A stretch of 64,000 bases of DNA from Hyphomicrobiales bacterium (GTDB taxonomy: Bacteria; Pseudomonadota; Alphaproteobacteria; Rhizobiales; Beijerinckiaceae), in the NCBI GenBank assembly GCA_930633525.1, contig CAKNFP010000002.1:806001-870000 (forward strand), read 5' to 3'. Below the pieces are notes generated by a model, which was given only the letters and a program-made list of their open reading frames with translations, was not told the DNA's origin and made no database searches. Shown in pieces: positions 1-8,279 of this stretch. Each line of letters begins with the position of its first letter. The stretch's first letter is position 1. Both the position numbers and the translations under genes were made by a program.

Positions 1-570
1 AGCGACGGGTTGGCGAATGTTTCCGGCCCCTTCACCCACTGGCTTGTTCGCAGCCTGGCCGAACAAGGCGAGCGTGCCGGACGGGCGCTTATTCCGGAGG
101 CTGTCTTCCGGCGGGAATTCACCGGGAACATCCCCGTCAATCTCGTCGCGAGCAGCTTGCGCTGGAGGGCCGGTTCATTTGTTTCTGATCTCAGCGCTGA
201 TCTGGCCGATACCCGAGCGCTTGAGTACGAAGCCTATCCTCCAACTGCAGTGATAACCCATGACGACGCAGGGGATTCTCGCCACGCCCTGACGGATACT
301 GCGGCATGGGCCTGCTCGATCAACCAGTCTCTGTGCGCGCGACATCTTTTCGCTCATCAGGATCGGATCGCTGGACTGCCTGCAGAGGCTTGGCATCACC
401 TGCTCGGGCGAGTGCGGTCAGCGACGGACGATCTGAGTACCGTCATGGCGGGCAACCACATGTTCTTCCTCGGTGAGGACAGTGCGCGCGCCACCATCGC
501 GGCTCTGGAAAAACTACGTCGTTCTTCGAATGATTTACGCAGCGGTTTGACAAAGTTGCTGGCAGATTGA
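1..570 (+). CDS. Hypothetical protein, 5'-truncated by the window edge
   Basis: The reading frame is open from the first base, so the true start probably lies upstream; the first possible start inside the window is a TTG at 10, giving 186 residues. I do not recognise the family. The product looks soluble, with no signal peptide or membrane segment, and its last third is rich in Ala, Leu and Arg and probably helical. The 3' end overlaps by about 36 bp the convergent, decayed end of the choline transporter relic, so this gene may itself be a remnant. Codon use is like that of the neighbouring genes. Confidence 0.4.
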   Translation, partial: SDGLANVSGPFTHWLVRSLAEQGERAGRALIPEAVFRREFTGNIPVNLVASSLRWRAGSFVSDLSADLADTRALEYEAYPPTAVITHDDAGDSRHALTDTAAWACSINQSLCARHLFAHQDRIAGLPAEAWHHLLGRVRSATDDLSTVMAGNHMFFLGEDSARATIAALEKLRRSSNDLRSGLTKLLAD

Positions 571-1871
571 AGTCGAGCCCTGGGCGAAGTTGAGATAGCA
601 CTCGAACTGCACCAACAGTTCCGCGATGAGCCGCTCGCGCTCCATGCCCATCGCGCCATAGCCGCGGCCGCCGCTTGAGAAATAGGTGCGTGCCTCAAAC
701 CGCATTTCCGGTTTGAGCCATTTTCTCCTTCCTCCACCGTGGCGGCGCGACCACGGGCTGAAAGCTCGCCGGCTACCCGCTCTAGCGCTGAGCGAACCTG
801 ATTGGTGATGAAGGATTGCACTTCTTCCGCCCGTGGGCGTAGAGCATAAGATCCAGGTGTCGCTGCCACGCGTCTCCGGCTGCCGGATAGGCGGGTATCG
901 CCGCGGCTACGGAGCGATTTGCCAGTTGCTGCGCTCCATCGGCGCGCATGCCTACCAGCTGAGACCACAGCAGAGCGAGTATGACGACCACGAAGGGCAG
1001 CGCGCCGGCGATGGTGACGGATTGAAGGGCGGCCAGCCCACCGGCGGGCAGCAGCACCGCCACTAAGCCGGAAAAGGCACACCAGAACACACGCTGGAGC
1101 GTAGTGGTCTCAGTTTCCCCGCCTGCCGCGATGGCATCGATGACCAGCGACGCGGAATCCGCCGAGGTGACGAAGAAGATCGCGACCAGCAGAATCGCGA
1201 GGGTGGAGGTCACCGCCGGGACCGGCAGATAGGTAAAAAACTCGGGGATGAACAGGACGGCGGAAATGAACTCACGGACCCCGCGACCGCGTGAAATGGC
1301 GAAGATATCGACCGCGTGGCTGATGGGACCGTTGATGCGCTCCTTGAGTAGCGGATAAAGACCCGAGCGAATGGTGAGAGGCAGATTGTAGCGATAGCCG
1401 AAATAGGCAAGCGACAGCCCGACCACCGCATAGACGGCCCAGTCGTGTATGCCCCAGTGCAAGAAGGTGACGGACATGGCCTCGCGAACGGCAGCGACCG
1501 ATCGCGGCTCGGCGGTCGGAAGGGCCAGATAGTGGGTCATCGGCTCGCCCACGCCGTAGAACATCAGGCCGATGCCCATCCCTGCGGCGAACAACATGGC
1601 GACCCACGACATGAAGCTGAAGTCCGGGGGTGGAGTCGTCGGGGCCGAGCTTGAGGTCGCTGTAGTGGCTGAAACACAAAAGCAGCACGGAGGCCAGGAT
1701 GACGCCGATCGCGAGAAGGTAGAGCCATCCGAAGCCGGCAAGTATGCGGACCTGAAGATCGCTGAAAATCGCCTCGGCCTGGGATGGAAGGAAAATTCTG
1801 ACAGCCAGGAACAGCCCGATGATCACCAGCACGCCAACACTGGCGGGTTGATGACAAAACGGCCTGAACAT
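535..1871 (-). pseudogene. betT: Decayed BCCT-family choline/betaine transporter (BetT-like)
   Basis: Pieces of a BetT-type secondary transporter lie in order but in different frames. From the 5' end (base 1871) these are: RFVINPPV; a first membrane block ending in KLGPDDSTP; then, after a frame change near 1625, [19 protein letters not shown] and [12 protein letters not shown], the classic BCCT core; then [12 protein letters not shown]; then WQRHLDLML; after another shift near 830, [17 protein letters not shown]; and after one more near 700, the cytoplasmic C-terminal piece EARTYFSSGGRGYGAMG. At least two internal stretches are missing (after HAVDIFAI near 1285, and between FIPEFF and the VTSADS block), so several transmembrane helices are lost. 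An intact BetT is about 650-680 residues; this relic spans about 1.3 kb. It cannot encode a working transporter. Homology is recognised from memory of the family; the frameshifts are read directly. Confidence 0.85.
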
Positions 1872-1920
1872 GGCGTGACCCCGAAAAAAGGCCGGCGACG
1901 CTCAAAGGCCTCACCGGGGC

Positions 1921-1946
1921 GATATATATGTATATATATAGAGAGA
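1921..1946. repeat. TA-rich alternating tract
   Basis: An alternating TA/GA run (GATATATATG followed by TATATATATA and GAGAGA) sits 50 bp upstream of the betT relic and just before the transposase fragment. It is out of place in a GC-rich genome. It may be the remains of the transporter's promoter or of an insertion junction; nothing more can be said. Confidence 0.6.
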
Positions 1947-2028
1947 ACGAGGTCGCTAAAGAATCTTTGAGGGGTCAATTGCCGCAAACCTCGGCGTGCG
2001 CCGATCGATTTATGCCTGGACATTAATT

Positions 2029-2340
2029 GCCATGAGAGCGGTGAGGGAGTGGATCGCAGCCGTGGGCGCGAGGACAGCCTTCATCGAGCCAGCCTCGCCG
2101 TGGGAGAACGGTTATTGCGAGAGCTTCTACCCAAAGCTTCGCGACGAGCTTTTGGACCGAGATATTCCTACAGCCTCGCGGAAGCGAACCAAGTCTTCGA
2201 GAGTCGGCCGGCACTATAAACACCAGGCGCCCGCACACCTTGCTCGGCTACAGGCCACCGAAGCCGGCAGCTATGATCCCGCCGCCAAACATAGCCGCAA
2301 AGCCGACCATACATTAGATTGGCTCGGGCCACTCAAATGG
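2029..2340 (+). pseudogene. IS3-family transposase (OrfB) fragment
   Basis: The frame contains a recognisable part of an IS3-family DDE integrase core: LIAMRAVREWIAAVGARTAF, then IEPASPWENGYCESFYPKLR, then a degenerate RHYKHQAPAHLARLQA that corresponds to the usual RRHYNxxRPHSSLGYRPP region. The Glu of the YCESF motif, the last acidic residue of the DDE triad, is present, but the upstream part carrying the first two acidic residues is missing, as are OrfA and terminal inverted repeats. About 100 of the roughly 280 residues remain. The frame runs on to 2499 without further similarity, into the 3' end of the next gene. Confidence 0.75.
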
Positions 2341-2449
2341 GGCGGGGCAGCCGCTGCAGCTTCAGTTTGCGCCGGCTGTGTTGGAAGATCTGCTGCCGGC
2401 GGCCTGTGCCGTGCGATTGAGGACAATCGCATATCTAAACATCTTGGCC

Positions 2450-3235
2450 TCAAAAAACCATTGGAGCGCGATAGCTCTCAAAGTTTCCGCAGACGCTGAT
2501 GGATTGTCCGCTGATATGCGGAGCGAGATCAGACCCGAGAAAGGCCGCCATGTCCGAGATCTCATCCATCTGAACTTTCGTATGCATGGAGATGTTATGC
2601 AAGAACAGTTTTTCGTACTTCTCTATTTCCATTCCGCGTGCCTGGGCCTGCTCCGCTAGCACGCGTCGCCCGCGCGGGCCGTCTACGAGACCGGGGAGAA
2701 GCGCGTTGACCCTCACACCGATTTCACCCAGTTCGATGGCGAGCACGTCTGTCAATCCACGCACCGCATATTTCGAGACCGAGTACGGGGTGCGCAGGGG
2801 CATTCCGAGCCGCCCCGCGACGGAAGACATATTGATGACAGCGCCTGAATGCTGTGCTCGGAAGAGCGGTACGGCAGCGCGTATCATGTAAAACATGCCG
2901 GTAATGTTGACGTCGAGGGTCGACTGCCATTCAGTGTCTGTGATTTCATCGACAGCTTTTGTCGGACCAGACACGCCAGCATTATTCACGAGAATATCCA
3001 GGCGGTCGAAGCGCTTTTGAAAGGCGACGAAGAGCCCCTCCACATCAGATGCACTGGACACGTCGGCGCGAACAATCAGCGCGTCAGGTAGTTCGGAGGC
3101 CGCGGCGGCGAGTACTTCCTCTGCAATATCGCAAATACAGACTGAAGCGCCGTATTCAGTGAACCGTCTTGCAACAGCGAGGCCAATTCCTCCCGCGCCC
3201 GCGGTAATGATTGCCGTCTTTTGGGAAAGATTCAT
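2450..3235 (-). CDS. Short-chain dehydrogenase/reductase (classical SDR)
   Basis: The 261-residue product is a classical NAD(P)-dependent SDR, expected to be cytosolic. Its N-terminal nucleotide-binding motif is the slightly unusual TAGAGGIG (normally TGxxxGIG) at residues 11-18. DILVNNAGVSG and the catalytic Ser-Tyr-Lys (MSSVAG ... YSVSK) are intact. An Asp follows beta-strand 2 (CICDIAEE), which suggests preference for NAD. The gene follows the GntR regulator by 19 bp on the same strand and is probably co-transcribed with it. Its substrate is unknown; the context (carnitine-dehydrogenase-like enzyme and BKACE enzyme divergent from it) suggests oxidation of a hydroxy compound in the same pathway. 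The C-terminus (ISVCGNFES) departs from the usual DGG ending. Confidence 0.85.
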   Translation of the reverse strand: MNLSQKTAIITAGAGGIGLAVARRFTEYGASVCICDIAEEVLAAAASELPDALIVRADVSSASDVEGLFVAFQKRFDRLDILVNNAGVSGPTKAVDEITDTEWQSTLDVNITGMFYMIRAAVPLFRAQHSGAVINMSSVAGRLGMPLRTPYSVSKYAVRGLTDVLAIELGEIGVRVNALLPGLVDGPRGRRVLAEQAQARGMEIEKYEKLFLHNISMHTKVQMDEISDMAAFLGSDLAPHISGQSISVCGNFESYRAPMVF

Positions 3236-3254
3236 CGCTTGCCGTCCCCCTTTA

Positions 3255-3998
3255 TTATACCTTTAATTTACGTGCCGTCTCGGCGCGGCGACGTTTCTCC
3301 CGCTCGATCTGCCCGGGAGCGTTAATTCTGGCGACATCCAAGCGAAAATTCCGGGCAGAATGCCAGATGTCGCAAGCCAAGGCGCGCGCCGCTCGCCTGG
3401 GTTCACGCGCTATGCAACTGTCGATGATGCGGGTGTGGAACTTCACCCCGGAGGCAAAGAATGCTCTTGGATTTTCCAGGCTCTTGTGGGCATTCATCAA
3501 ATAAGGGCCAGCGCGAAGCCACAGCCCGTTGATGATATCCAGAAGCTGCGGCATTTCCGTCATCTCGTAGAGCGCGAAGTGGAACTCACGGTTAGCGGTC
3601 ATGACCTCTGCCGGTGCATCGACATCCAGCGCGCCCGCCATCTTCTCATTGAGCTCTGACAACCGCGCCAATTGCGCGGGTGTCGCGCGCCGTGCAGCCT
3701 CGCCCGCAGCGAAACCTTCTATCGTCATGCGCACACGAACAAGCTCGCGGAACATGTCGGGAGAAAATGGGGTGACCCTGAACGTGCGATTTGGCATCTG
3801 CATGAGCACATGCTCGGCAACCAGTCGCTGCAAGGCTTCGCGCACCGGCATCGGGCTCGTGCCGAGAATATCAGCGAGCCTACGTATAGTCAGCGCCTCT
3901 CCAGGCGCAAACATGCCGGTAAACAAGGCTTCTCTAAGTCGCCGGTAGACTTGGACCTGAATCGTTGCCGATTCGATCTGTCCAAGATTGACATCCAT
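3255..3998 (-). CDS. GntR-family transcription regulator (FadR/FCD subfamily)
   Basis: The 247-residue protein has an N-terminal winged helix-turn-helix (residues about 12-75, with TIRRLADILGTSPMPVREAL as recognition region) and a C-terminal all-helical FCD ligand-binding domain that retains the characteristic Asp and His positions (FHFALYEM, FHTRIID). FCD regulators usually bind small carboxylic acids and act as repressors released by ligand. The gene is divergent from the dehydrogenase at 4175, with a palindrome TGTGATCACA in between, and is followed by an SDR. It most likely controls the BKACE/ABC importer operon to its right. Confidence 0.88.
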   Translation of the reverse strand: MDVNLGQIESATIQVQVYRRLREALFTGMFAPGEALTIRRLADILGTSPMPVREALQRLVAEHVLMQMPNRTFRVTPFSPDMFRELVRVRMTIEGFAAGEAARRATPAQLARLSELNEKMAGALDVDAPAEVMTANREFHFALYEMTEMPQLLDIINGLWLRAGPYLMNAHKSLENPRAFFASGVKFHTRIIDSCIAREPRRAARALACDIWHSARNFRLDVARINAPGQIEREKRRRAETARKLKV

Positions 3999-4069
3999 CT
4001 ACTCTCGCTCCCGACGCCGGTATGCGGCCAACGAAATGCGGCTTAGCATGAAAGATGCGTCCTGCAAAT

Positions 4070-4079
4070 TGTGATCACA
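4070..4079. promoter_or_regulatory. Candidate GntR operator palindrome
   Basis: TGTGATCACA is a perfect 10-bp palindrome inside TTGTGATCACAG, located between the divergent GntR gene and the dehydrogenase gene, about 95 bp upstream of the latter's start. FadR-type operators often have TGT...ACA half-sites. The site is seen directly; its binding by this regulator is inferred. Confidence 0.45.
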
Positions 4080-4174
4080 GATCAGCGATATTGACAAGCG
4101 CGGTTTTGCCGGGGATGCTTCAGCCAAGATCGACGCGGTGCCAGACATCCCGTCACAAAGATTGGGAGGAGCTT

Positions 4175-5116
4175 GTGGATTCGGCTGTCGCCATCATTGG
4201 ATCGGGCTTCATTGGCCGCGGCTGGGCGATTGCCTATGCGCGATGTGGCTATGAGGTGAGGATGTGGGACCCGCAGGAAAACGCGCTTGCCACCGCGAAG
4301 GGCTACATCACATCGATCCTGCCCGATCTCGCGAAGGCAGATCTTCTCAATGGTTGGGACGCCAACGCGATATCCCGGCGCATCGTCGCGGTTTCTACTC
4401 TGGAAGAAGCGGTGGACGGCGTCTGCCACGTGCAGGAAAACGCGCCGGAAGTTCTCGATCTGAAAATTGCGCTTTTTACGAACCTGGACAGGCACGCTCC
4501 CGCCGATGCCGTGATCGCGTCATCGACCTCGTCTTTGCTTCCTTCCGCGTTTACGGAATCCCTGAAAGGGCGGGCGCGCTGCGTCGTCGCTCATCCGGTG
4601 AACCCGCCACATCTAATAAGGCTGGTGGAGATCGTCCCAGCGTCATGGACTTCGGACGAAACGGTCAGCAGGACGGTAGACTTGATGCAGTCGCTGGGCC
4701 AGCAGCCCGTGCTGGTCAAGCGGGAGATCGATGGCTTCCTGTTAAACCGGTTGCAGGCAGCCGTGCTTGACGAGTGTTTCCGGCTCGTCGATGGCGGATA
4801 TGCAAGTGCCGAGGATGTGGATGCGTGTATTCGCGATGGTCTCGCATCCCGTTGGATATTCATGGGGCCCTTCGAAACCATCGACCTCAACGCCCCGGGC
4901 GGCGTACGCGACTATGTCGAACGTTATCAGGCCATGTTCCGTCGGATGACGGACACGATGCGCAAGTCCGCTGATTGGGGCGGCGCCGCTCTGGAGACGA
5001 TCGAAGCCGAACGACGCGGAGCCCTGCCTTTCGCAAGCCTCAACACACGCCACATCTGGCGGGACCGCAATCTGATCGAGGTCGCAAAATTCCGCAGGGA
5101 TATGCTAGACGAATAG
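4175..5116 (+). CDS. 3-hydroxyacyl-CoA/L-carnitine dehydrogenase family protein
   Basis: I place the start at the GTG at 4175, because GGAGGA lies 4 bases upstream and the product then begins VDSAVAIIGSGFIGRGW, with the Rossmann GxGxxG motif at residues 9-14; the frame is open further upstream but without family similarity. The 313-residue length fits the family. ENAPE, SSTSSLLPS and the signature AHPVNPPHLIRLVEIVP are all present, as in L-carnitine dehydrogenase, lambda-crystallin and 3-hydroxybutyryl-CoA dehydrogenase. It should oxidise a beta-hydroxy acid to a beta-keto acid with NAD. A BKACE gene follows 14 bp later; this pair is the same as in L-carnitine degradation (dehydrogenase, then cleavage of dehydrocarnitine). 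The substrate could be carnitine or another beta-hydroxy acid. Confidence 0.85.
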   Translation: MDSAVAIIGSGFIGRGWAIAYARCGYEVRMWDPQENALATAKGYITSILPDLAKADLLNGWDANAISRRIVAVSTLEEAVDGVCHVQENAPEVLDLKIALFTNLDRHAPADAVIASSTSSLLPSAFTESLKGRARCVVAHPVNPPHLIRLVEIVPASWTSDETVSRTVDLMQSLGQQPVLVKREIDGFLLNRLQAAVLDECFRLVDGGYASAEDVDACIRDGLASRWIFMGPFETIDLNAPGGVRDYVERYQAMFRRMTDTMRKSADWGGAALETIEAERRGALPFASLNTRHIWRDRNLIEVAKFRRDMLDE

Positions 5117-5130
5117 GATGCCAAGCTGAC

Positions 5131-6063
5131 ATGACCGAAAAATCTCCCGTCATCATTACCTGCGCGGTGACCGGCGGTATACATACGCCAACAATGTCAC
5201 CTTTCCTGCCGATCACTCCGGATGAGATCATCGCGGATTCTCTGGGCGCGGTGGAGGCCGGCGCTTCGATCTTGCATTTGCATGCGCGAAATCCTCAGGA
5301 CGGGCGGCCGGACCAGACAATCGAAGCGTTCATGCGCTTCCTGCCGCGGCTCAAACAGTCGACCAACGCCGTCATTAACATCACCTCCGGCGGAAGCCCA
5401 CATATGAAGCTGGAGGAGCGCGTCCTCCCAGCCGCCAGACTGAAGCCGGAAGTCGCGTCGCTCAACATGGGATCAATGAACTTCGGCCTGTTTCCGTTAC
5501 TCGAGAAATATCCTGAGTTCAAGTTTGAATGGGAGCGCCAGCATCTCGAGGCCACACGCGACGTTGTTTTTCGGAATACATTCAAGGATATCGAGTACAT
5601 ACTCGATACTTGCAGCGAGAATGGCACACGTTTCGAGTTTGAGTGCTACGATATCTCCCATCTCTACAATCTTTCCCATTTCGTGGAACGCGGTCTCGTA
5701 AAGCCGCCATTCTTCGTCCAGTCTGTCTTCGGCATCCTGGGCGGAATCGGGACCCACCCGGAAGACGTGGCCCATATGAAGCGTACGGCAGACCGGTTGT
5801 TCGGGGCCGACTATCGATGGTCCGTGCTCGGCGCCGGCGCCAGCCAATTGCGTATCGCGGCACAGGCCGCCGCGATGGGGGCGAATGTGCGCGTGGGCCT
5901 GGAGGACTCGCTTTGGGCCGGCCCCGGTCGCAAGGCTCAATCGAGCGGCGAGCAGGTGAGGCTGGCGCGCATGATCATCGAGGGGCTTGGCCTGCGCATC
6001 GCGACGCCCGAAGAGGCGCGGCAGATCCTTCACCTCAAGGGCGGGGCGGACGTCGCGTTCTGA
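5131..6063 (+). CDS. BKACE family beta-keto acid cleavage enzyme (DUF849)
   Basis: The 310-residue protein belongs to the beta-keto acid cleavage enzymes (Kce-like TIM barrels), which use a divalent metal and acetyl-CoA to cleave a beta-keto acid into acetoacetate and a CoA thioester. The metal-binding LHLHARNPQDGRP (His49, His51) and the conserved Glu258 in VRVGLEDSLW are present, and length is typical. The gene starts 14 bp after the dehydrogenase that would supply its beta-keto substrate and lies 80 bp before a LIV-type ABC importer. CdhC (dehydrocarnitine cleavage) is the best-known partner of such a dehydrogenase, but BKACE specificity cannot be read from these motifs, and no betainyl-CoA thioesterase is recognisable nearby. 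Confidence 0.85.
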   Translation: MTEKSPVIITCAVTGGIHTPTMSPFLPITPDEIIADSLGAVEAGASILHLHARNPQDGRPDQTIEAFMRFLPRLKQSTNAVINITSGGSPHMKLEERVLPAARLKPEVASLNMGSMNFGLFPLLEKYPEFKFEWERQHLEATRDVVFRNTFKDIEYILDTCSENGTRFEFECYDISHLYNLSHFVERGLVKPPFFVQSVFGILGGIGTHPEDVAHMKRTADRLFGADYRWSVLGAGASQLRIAAQAAAMGANVRVGLEDSLWAGPGRKAQSSGEQVRLARMIIEGLGLRIATPEEARQILHLKGGADVAF

Positions 6064-6143
6064 TCTTTGCCGGCTTCGGTCTGTGGACAAAAAATGCGGG
6101 GCGGACCTAACGCGAAGTTAGGCCGTGTTTGGAGGGAATGAAA

Positions 6144-7400
6144 ATGAAAAGAAGAACTTTGCTCAAGGGTCTTGCCGCCAGCGCGAGCCTGTCACTCGGC
6201 ATGAGATCCACCTATCTGCGCGCGCAGTCGGGGCCTCTACGAATAGGCGTGTCCTATGCGTTGAGCGGCGTTGGCGCCCCCGTCGGGACGCAGTTCATGA
6301 AGGGAACCGAAATCGCCGCGATGCAAGTGAACCGCGACGGCGGTCTCCTCGGCCGCCAGATCGAACTGGTGGTACGTGATGACAAGTACAACAGCGCGGA
6401 ATCTGTGGCGGTTGCGCGCGAACTCGCGGGTGCAGGCATCAATCTCTTGATCGGCGGCTCGCAGACAGTGACAGCGCTGGGGCTCGCCCCGCTCGCTCCT
6501 GAGCTCAACGCCGTGGTCATCATTGCCGGCGCGGCCGGCATGCCGGTGACACACGAACTCTTTAACCGCAACATCTTCCGGACAGTCGCCAACAACTACA
6601 CGCAGTACAGCTCCTTTGGCCGGTCACTGATCGAGACACACCCCCAGGTCAAGAGCTGGATATCGATTGCTCCGGATGGCGACTTTGGCCGCGATTCTGC
6701 GCTGTTCTTCGGCAATGCCGTCAAGAAATATGCTCCTGGAAAGGACGCAACGGTTCTTGACACGATCTTCACTCAAGGCACGGCGACGGATTTCCGCACG
6801 CAGATCAACGCCCTGATGAGTTCAAAAGCCGAAGGATTGTACATCGGCGTGGCGGGCGCTGCCCAGATTAGCTTCTTCCAGCAAGCTCGTGGTGTCGGTC
6901 TCTACGACAAGTTCAAGGTCATCGGCGAAGTCGGCAACGGCGAGGTGACAGGAAAGGCGATGGGCAGGAACACCTATCCGAACCTGTGGTCGATCTCGTA
7001 CTGGAACAACGACCTTGAGCCCTTCAAGAGTAATCCGCTCAGCCAGCAGTTGTACAAAGACTATGTCGAGTCGACAGGGAACAAGTTCCCACCCGCGCTC
7101 GTCATGGCGGGACAGCGCAGCGCGATGGCGCTGTTCGAAGGCGTCCGGAAAGCGAAGTCGAGCGAAACCGACGCCGTCATCGCGGCCATGGAGGAACTCA
7201 CCTTTGACACGCCTGGTGGTCCATGCAGCTTCCGCAAGGAAGATCACCAGATGATCGCGACGAGCTATTATTCGCAGATGGGGCCGTCGGACAAGGATCC
7301 TTTCTACAAAATCATGCAGATGGCGCAGATCGATACGTCGCAGATGATCGAGCCGGCAGCCCCCGGCGTGAAGTTCGACATCAAAGACCTTCAACAATGA
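6144..7400 (+). CDS. LIV-type ABC transporter substrate-binding protein
   Basis: I use the ATG at 6144, 7 bases after GGAGGG. The product (418 residues) begins MKRRTLLKGLAASASLS, a twin-arginine type signal, so it should be exported folded to the periplasm. The mature part (LRIGVSYALSGVGAPVGTQF) is a type I periplasmic-binding fold of the branched-chain amino acid/urea/amide class (Peripla_BP_6). It is the first gene of a five-gene importer, overlapping the permease gene by 4 bp. The ligand is probably the substrate of the co-located dehydrogenase and BKACE enzyme rather than leucine; this is an inference from context. Confidence 0.9.
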   Translation: MKRRTLLKGLAASASLSLGMRSTYLRAQSGPLRIGVSYALSGVGAPVGTQFMKGTEIAAMQVNRDGGLLGRQIELVVRDDKYNSAESVAVARELAGAGINLLIGGSQTVTALGLAPLAPELNAVVIIAGAAGMPVTHELFNRNIFRTVANNYTQYSSFGRSLIETHPQVKSWISIAPDGDFGRDSALFFGNAVKKYAPGKDATVLDTIFTQGTATDFRTQINALMSSKAEGLYIGVAGAAQISFFQQARGVGLYDKFKVIGEVGNGEVTGKAMGRNTYPNLWSISYWNNDLEPFKSNPLSQQLYKDYVESTGNKFPPALVMAGQRSAMALFEGVRKAKSSETDAVIAAMEELTFDTPGGPCSFRKEDHQMIATSYYSQMGPSDKDPFYKIMQMAQIDTSQMIEPAAPGVKFDIKDLQQ

Positions 7401-8278
7401 TCAATCAATCCGTTTTTGTATTGTTCAACGGCTTGGCGTCGGGAATGGCATTCTTCCTCGTGGCCGCCGGGCTGACCTGGGTGTTCGGGATCCTCAAGAT
7501 CCTGAACCTCGCCCACGGCGCGTTCTTTATGCTGGGCGCTTATATTGCCTATACTGTCGGCGGAGCTTCTCCCGGCTCCCTATGGGCGTTCATTGGTGTT
7601 GCACTTCTCGCGGCCATCGCAATCGGGATGATGGGGCTGGTTACAGACAAATTCGTACTCGGCCGGTTGCGGAACGTCGATTATCATTATGTTCTCATCG
7701 CCACCTTCGGTCTGATGCTCTTCTGCGAAGGGGTGGCCAAAGCCATCTGGGGCTCGGACTATTATTCCGTCATGCCGCCGCCTGAAGTCGATACGGCGGT
7801 CAAGATTGGATCGTCCTACATCTCTCTCTACACCATCCTCGTGATTGTCATTGGTTTGGCGGCCTTTGCTGTTCTGGAACTGATCATGAATCGCATGTGG
7901 GCCGGAAAGATCATGCGCGCCGTGGCAAACGACCCCTGGATGGCTGGCACCATCGGCATCAATGTACCTATGGTGCTGATGCTCAGCGTTGTCGCGAGCT
8001 TCGCTCTTGCCGGCTTTGCCGGGGGAATTCTCGTACCCAATCAAACGCTTTCAGTTCACGTCGGTAGTTCTTTCATTCTTTATGCGTTTCTCGCCGTGGT
8101 GATCGGAGGGCTGGGAAGCATTCGCGGAACCTTCATCGCCTGTATACTTCTCGGCCTGGTTGAAAGCGCCAACGCGACTTTCCTGCCCGAATTTGGCGGC
8201 ATCGCCGTCTATATCCTCCTGGCTGTATTCCTGGTCGCGCGTCCGCAAGGCCTGTTCCCTCCGCAAGGAGCATTGTGA
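7397..8278 (+). CDS. LIV-type ABC permease, LivH family
   Basis: Inner-membrane permease of 293 residues. The ATG overlaps the stop of the binding-protein gene (ATGA), so translation is coupled. FNGLASGMAFFLVAAGLTWV near the N-terminus and GILKILNLAHGAFFMLGAY are hallmark LivH sequences, followed by about eight hydrophobic segments. The coupling region includes AVANDPWMAGTIGINV, where LivH proteins carry the R/K-A-x-A-x-D-x-x-x-A helix that contacts the ATPase. It ends with a typical LLGLVESANATFLP segment. The partner permease is the next gene. Confidence 0.93.
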   Translation: MINQSVFVLFNGLASGMAFFLVAAGLTWVFGILKILNLAHGAFFMLGAYIAYTVGGASPGSLWAFIGVALLAAIAIGMMGLVTDKFVLGRLRNVDYHYVLIATFGLMLFCEGVAKAIWGSDYYSVMPPPEVDTAVKIGSSYISLYTILVIVIGLAAFAVLELIMNRMWAGKIMRAVANDPWMAGTIGINVPMVLMLSVVASFALAGFAGGILVPNQTLSVHVGSSFILYAFLAVVIGGLGSIRGTFIACILLGLVESANATFLPEFGGIAVYILLAVFLVARPQGLFPPQGAL

Positions 8279-8279
8279 C

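Noticed and set aside
4175..6063. Naming the pair CdhA and CdhC (carnitine degradation)
   Set aside because: Family signatures fit, but specificity residues cannot be judged, and no betainyl-CoA thioesterase or choline/betaine catabolic gene is nearby.
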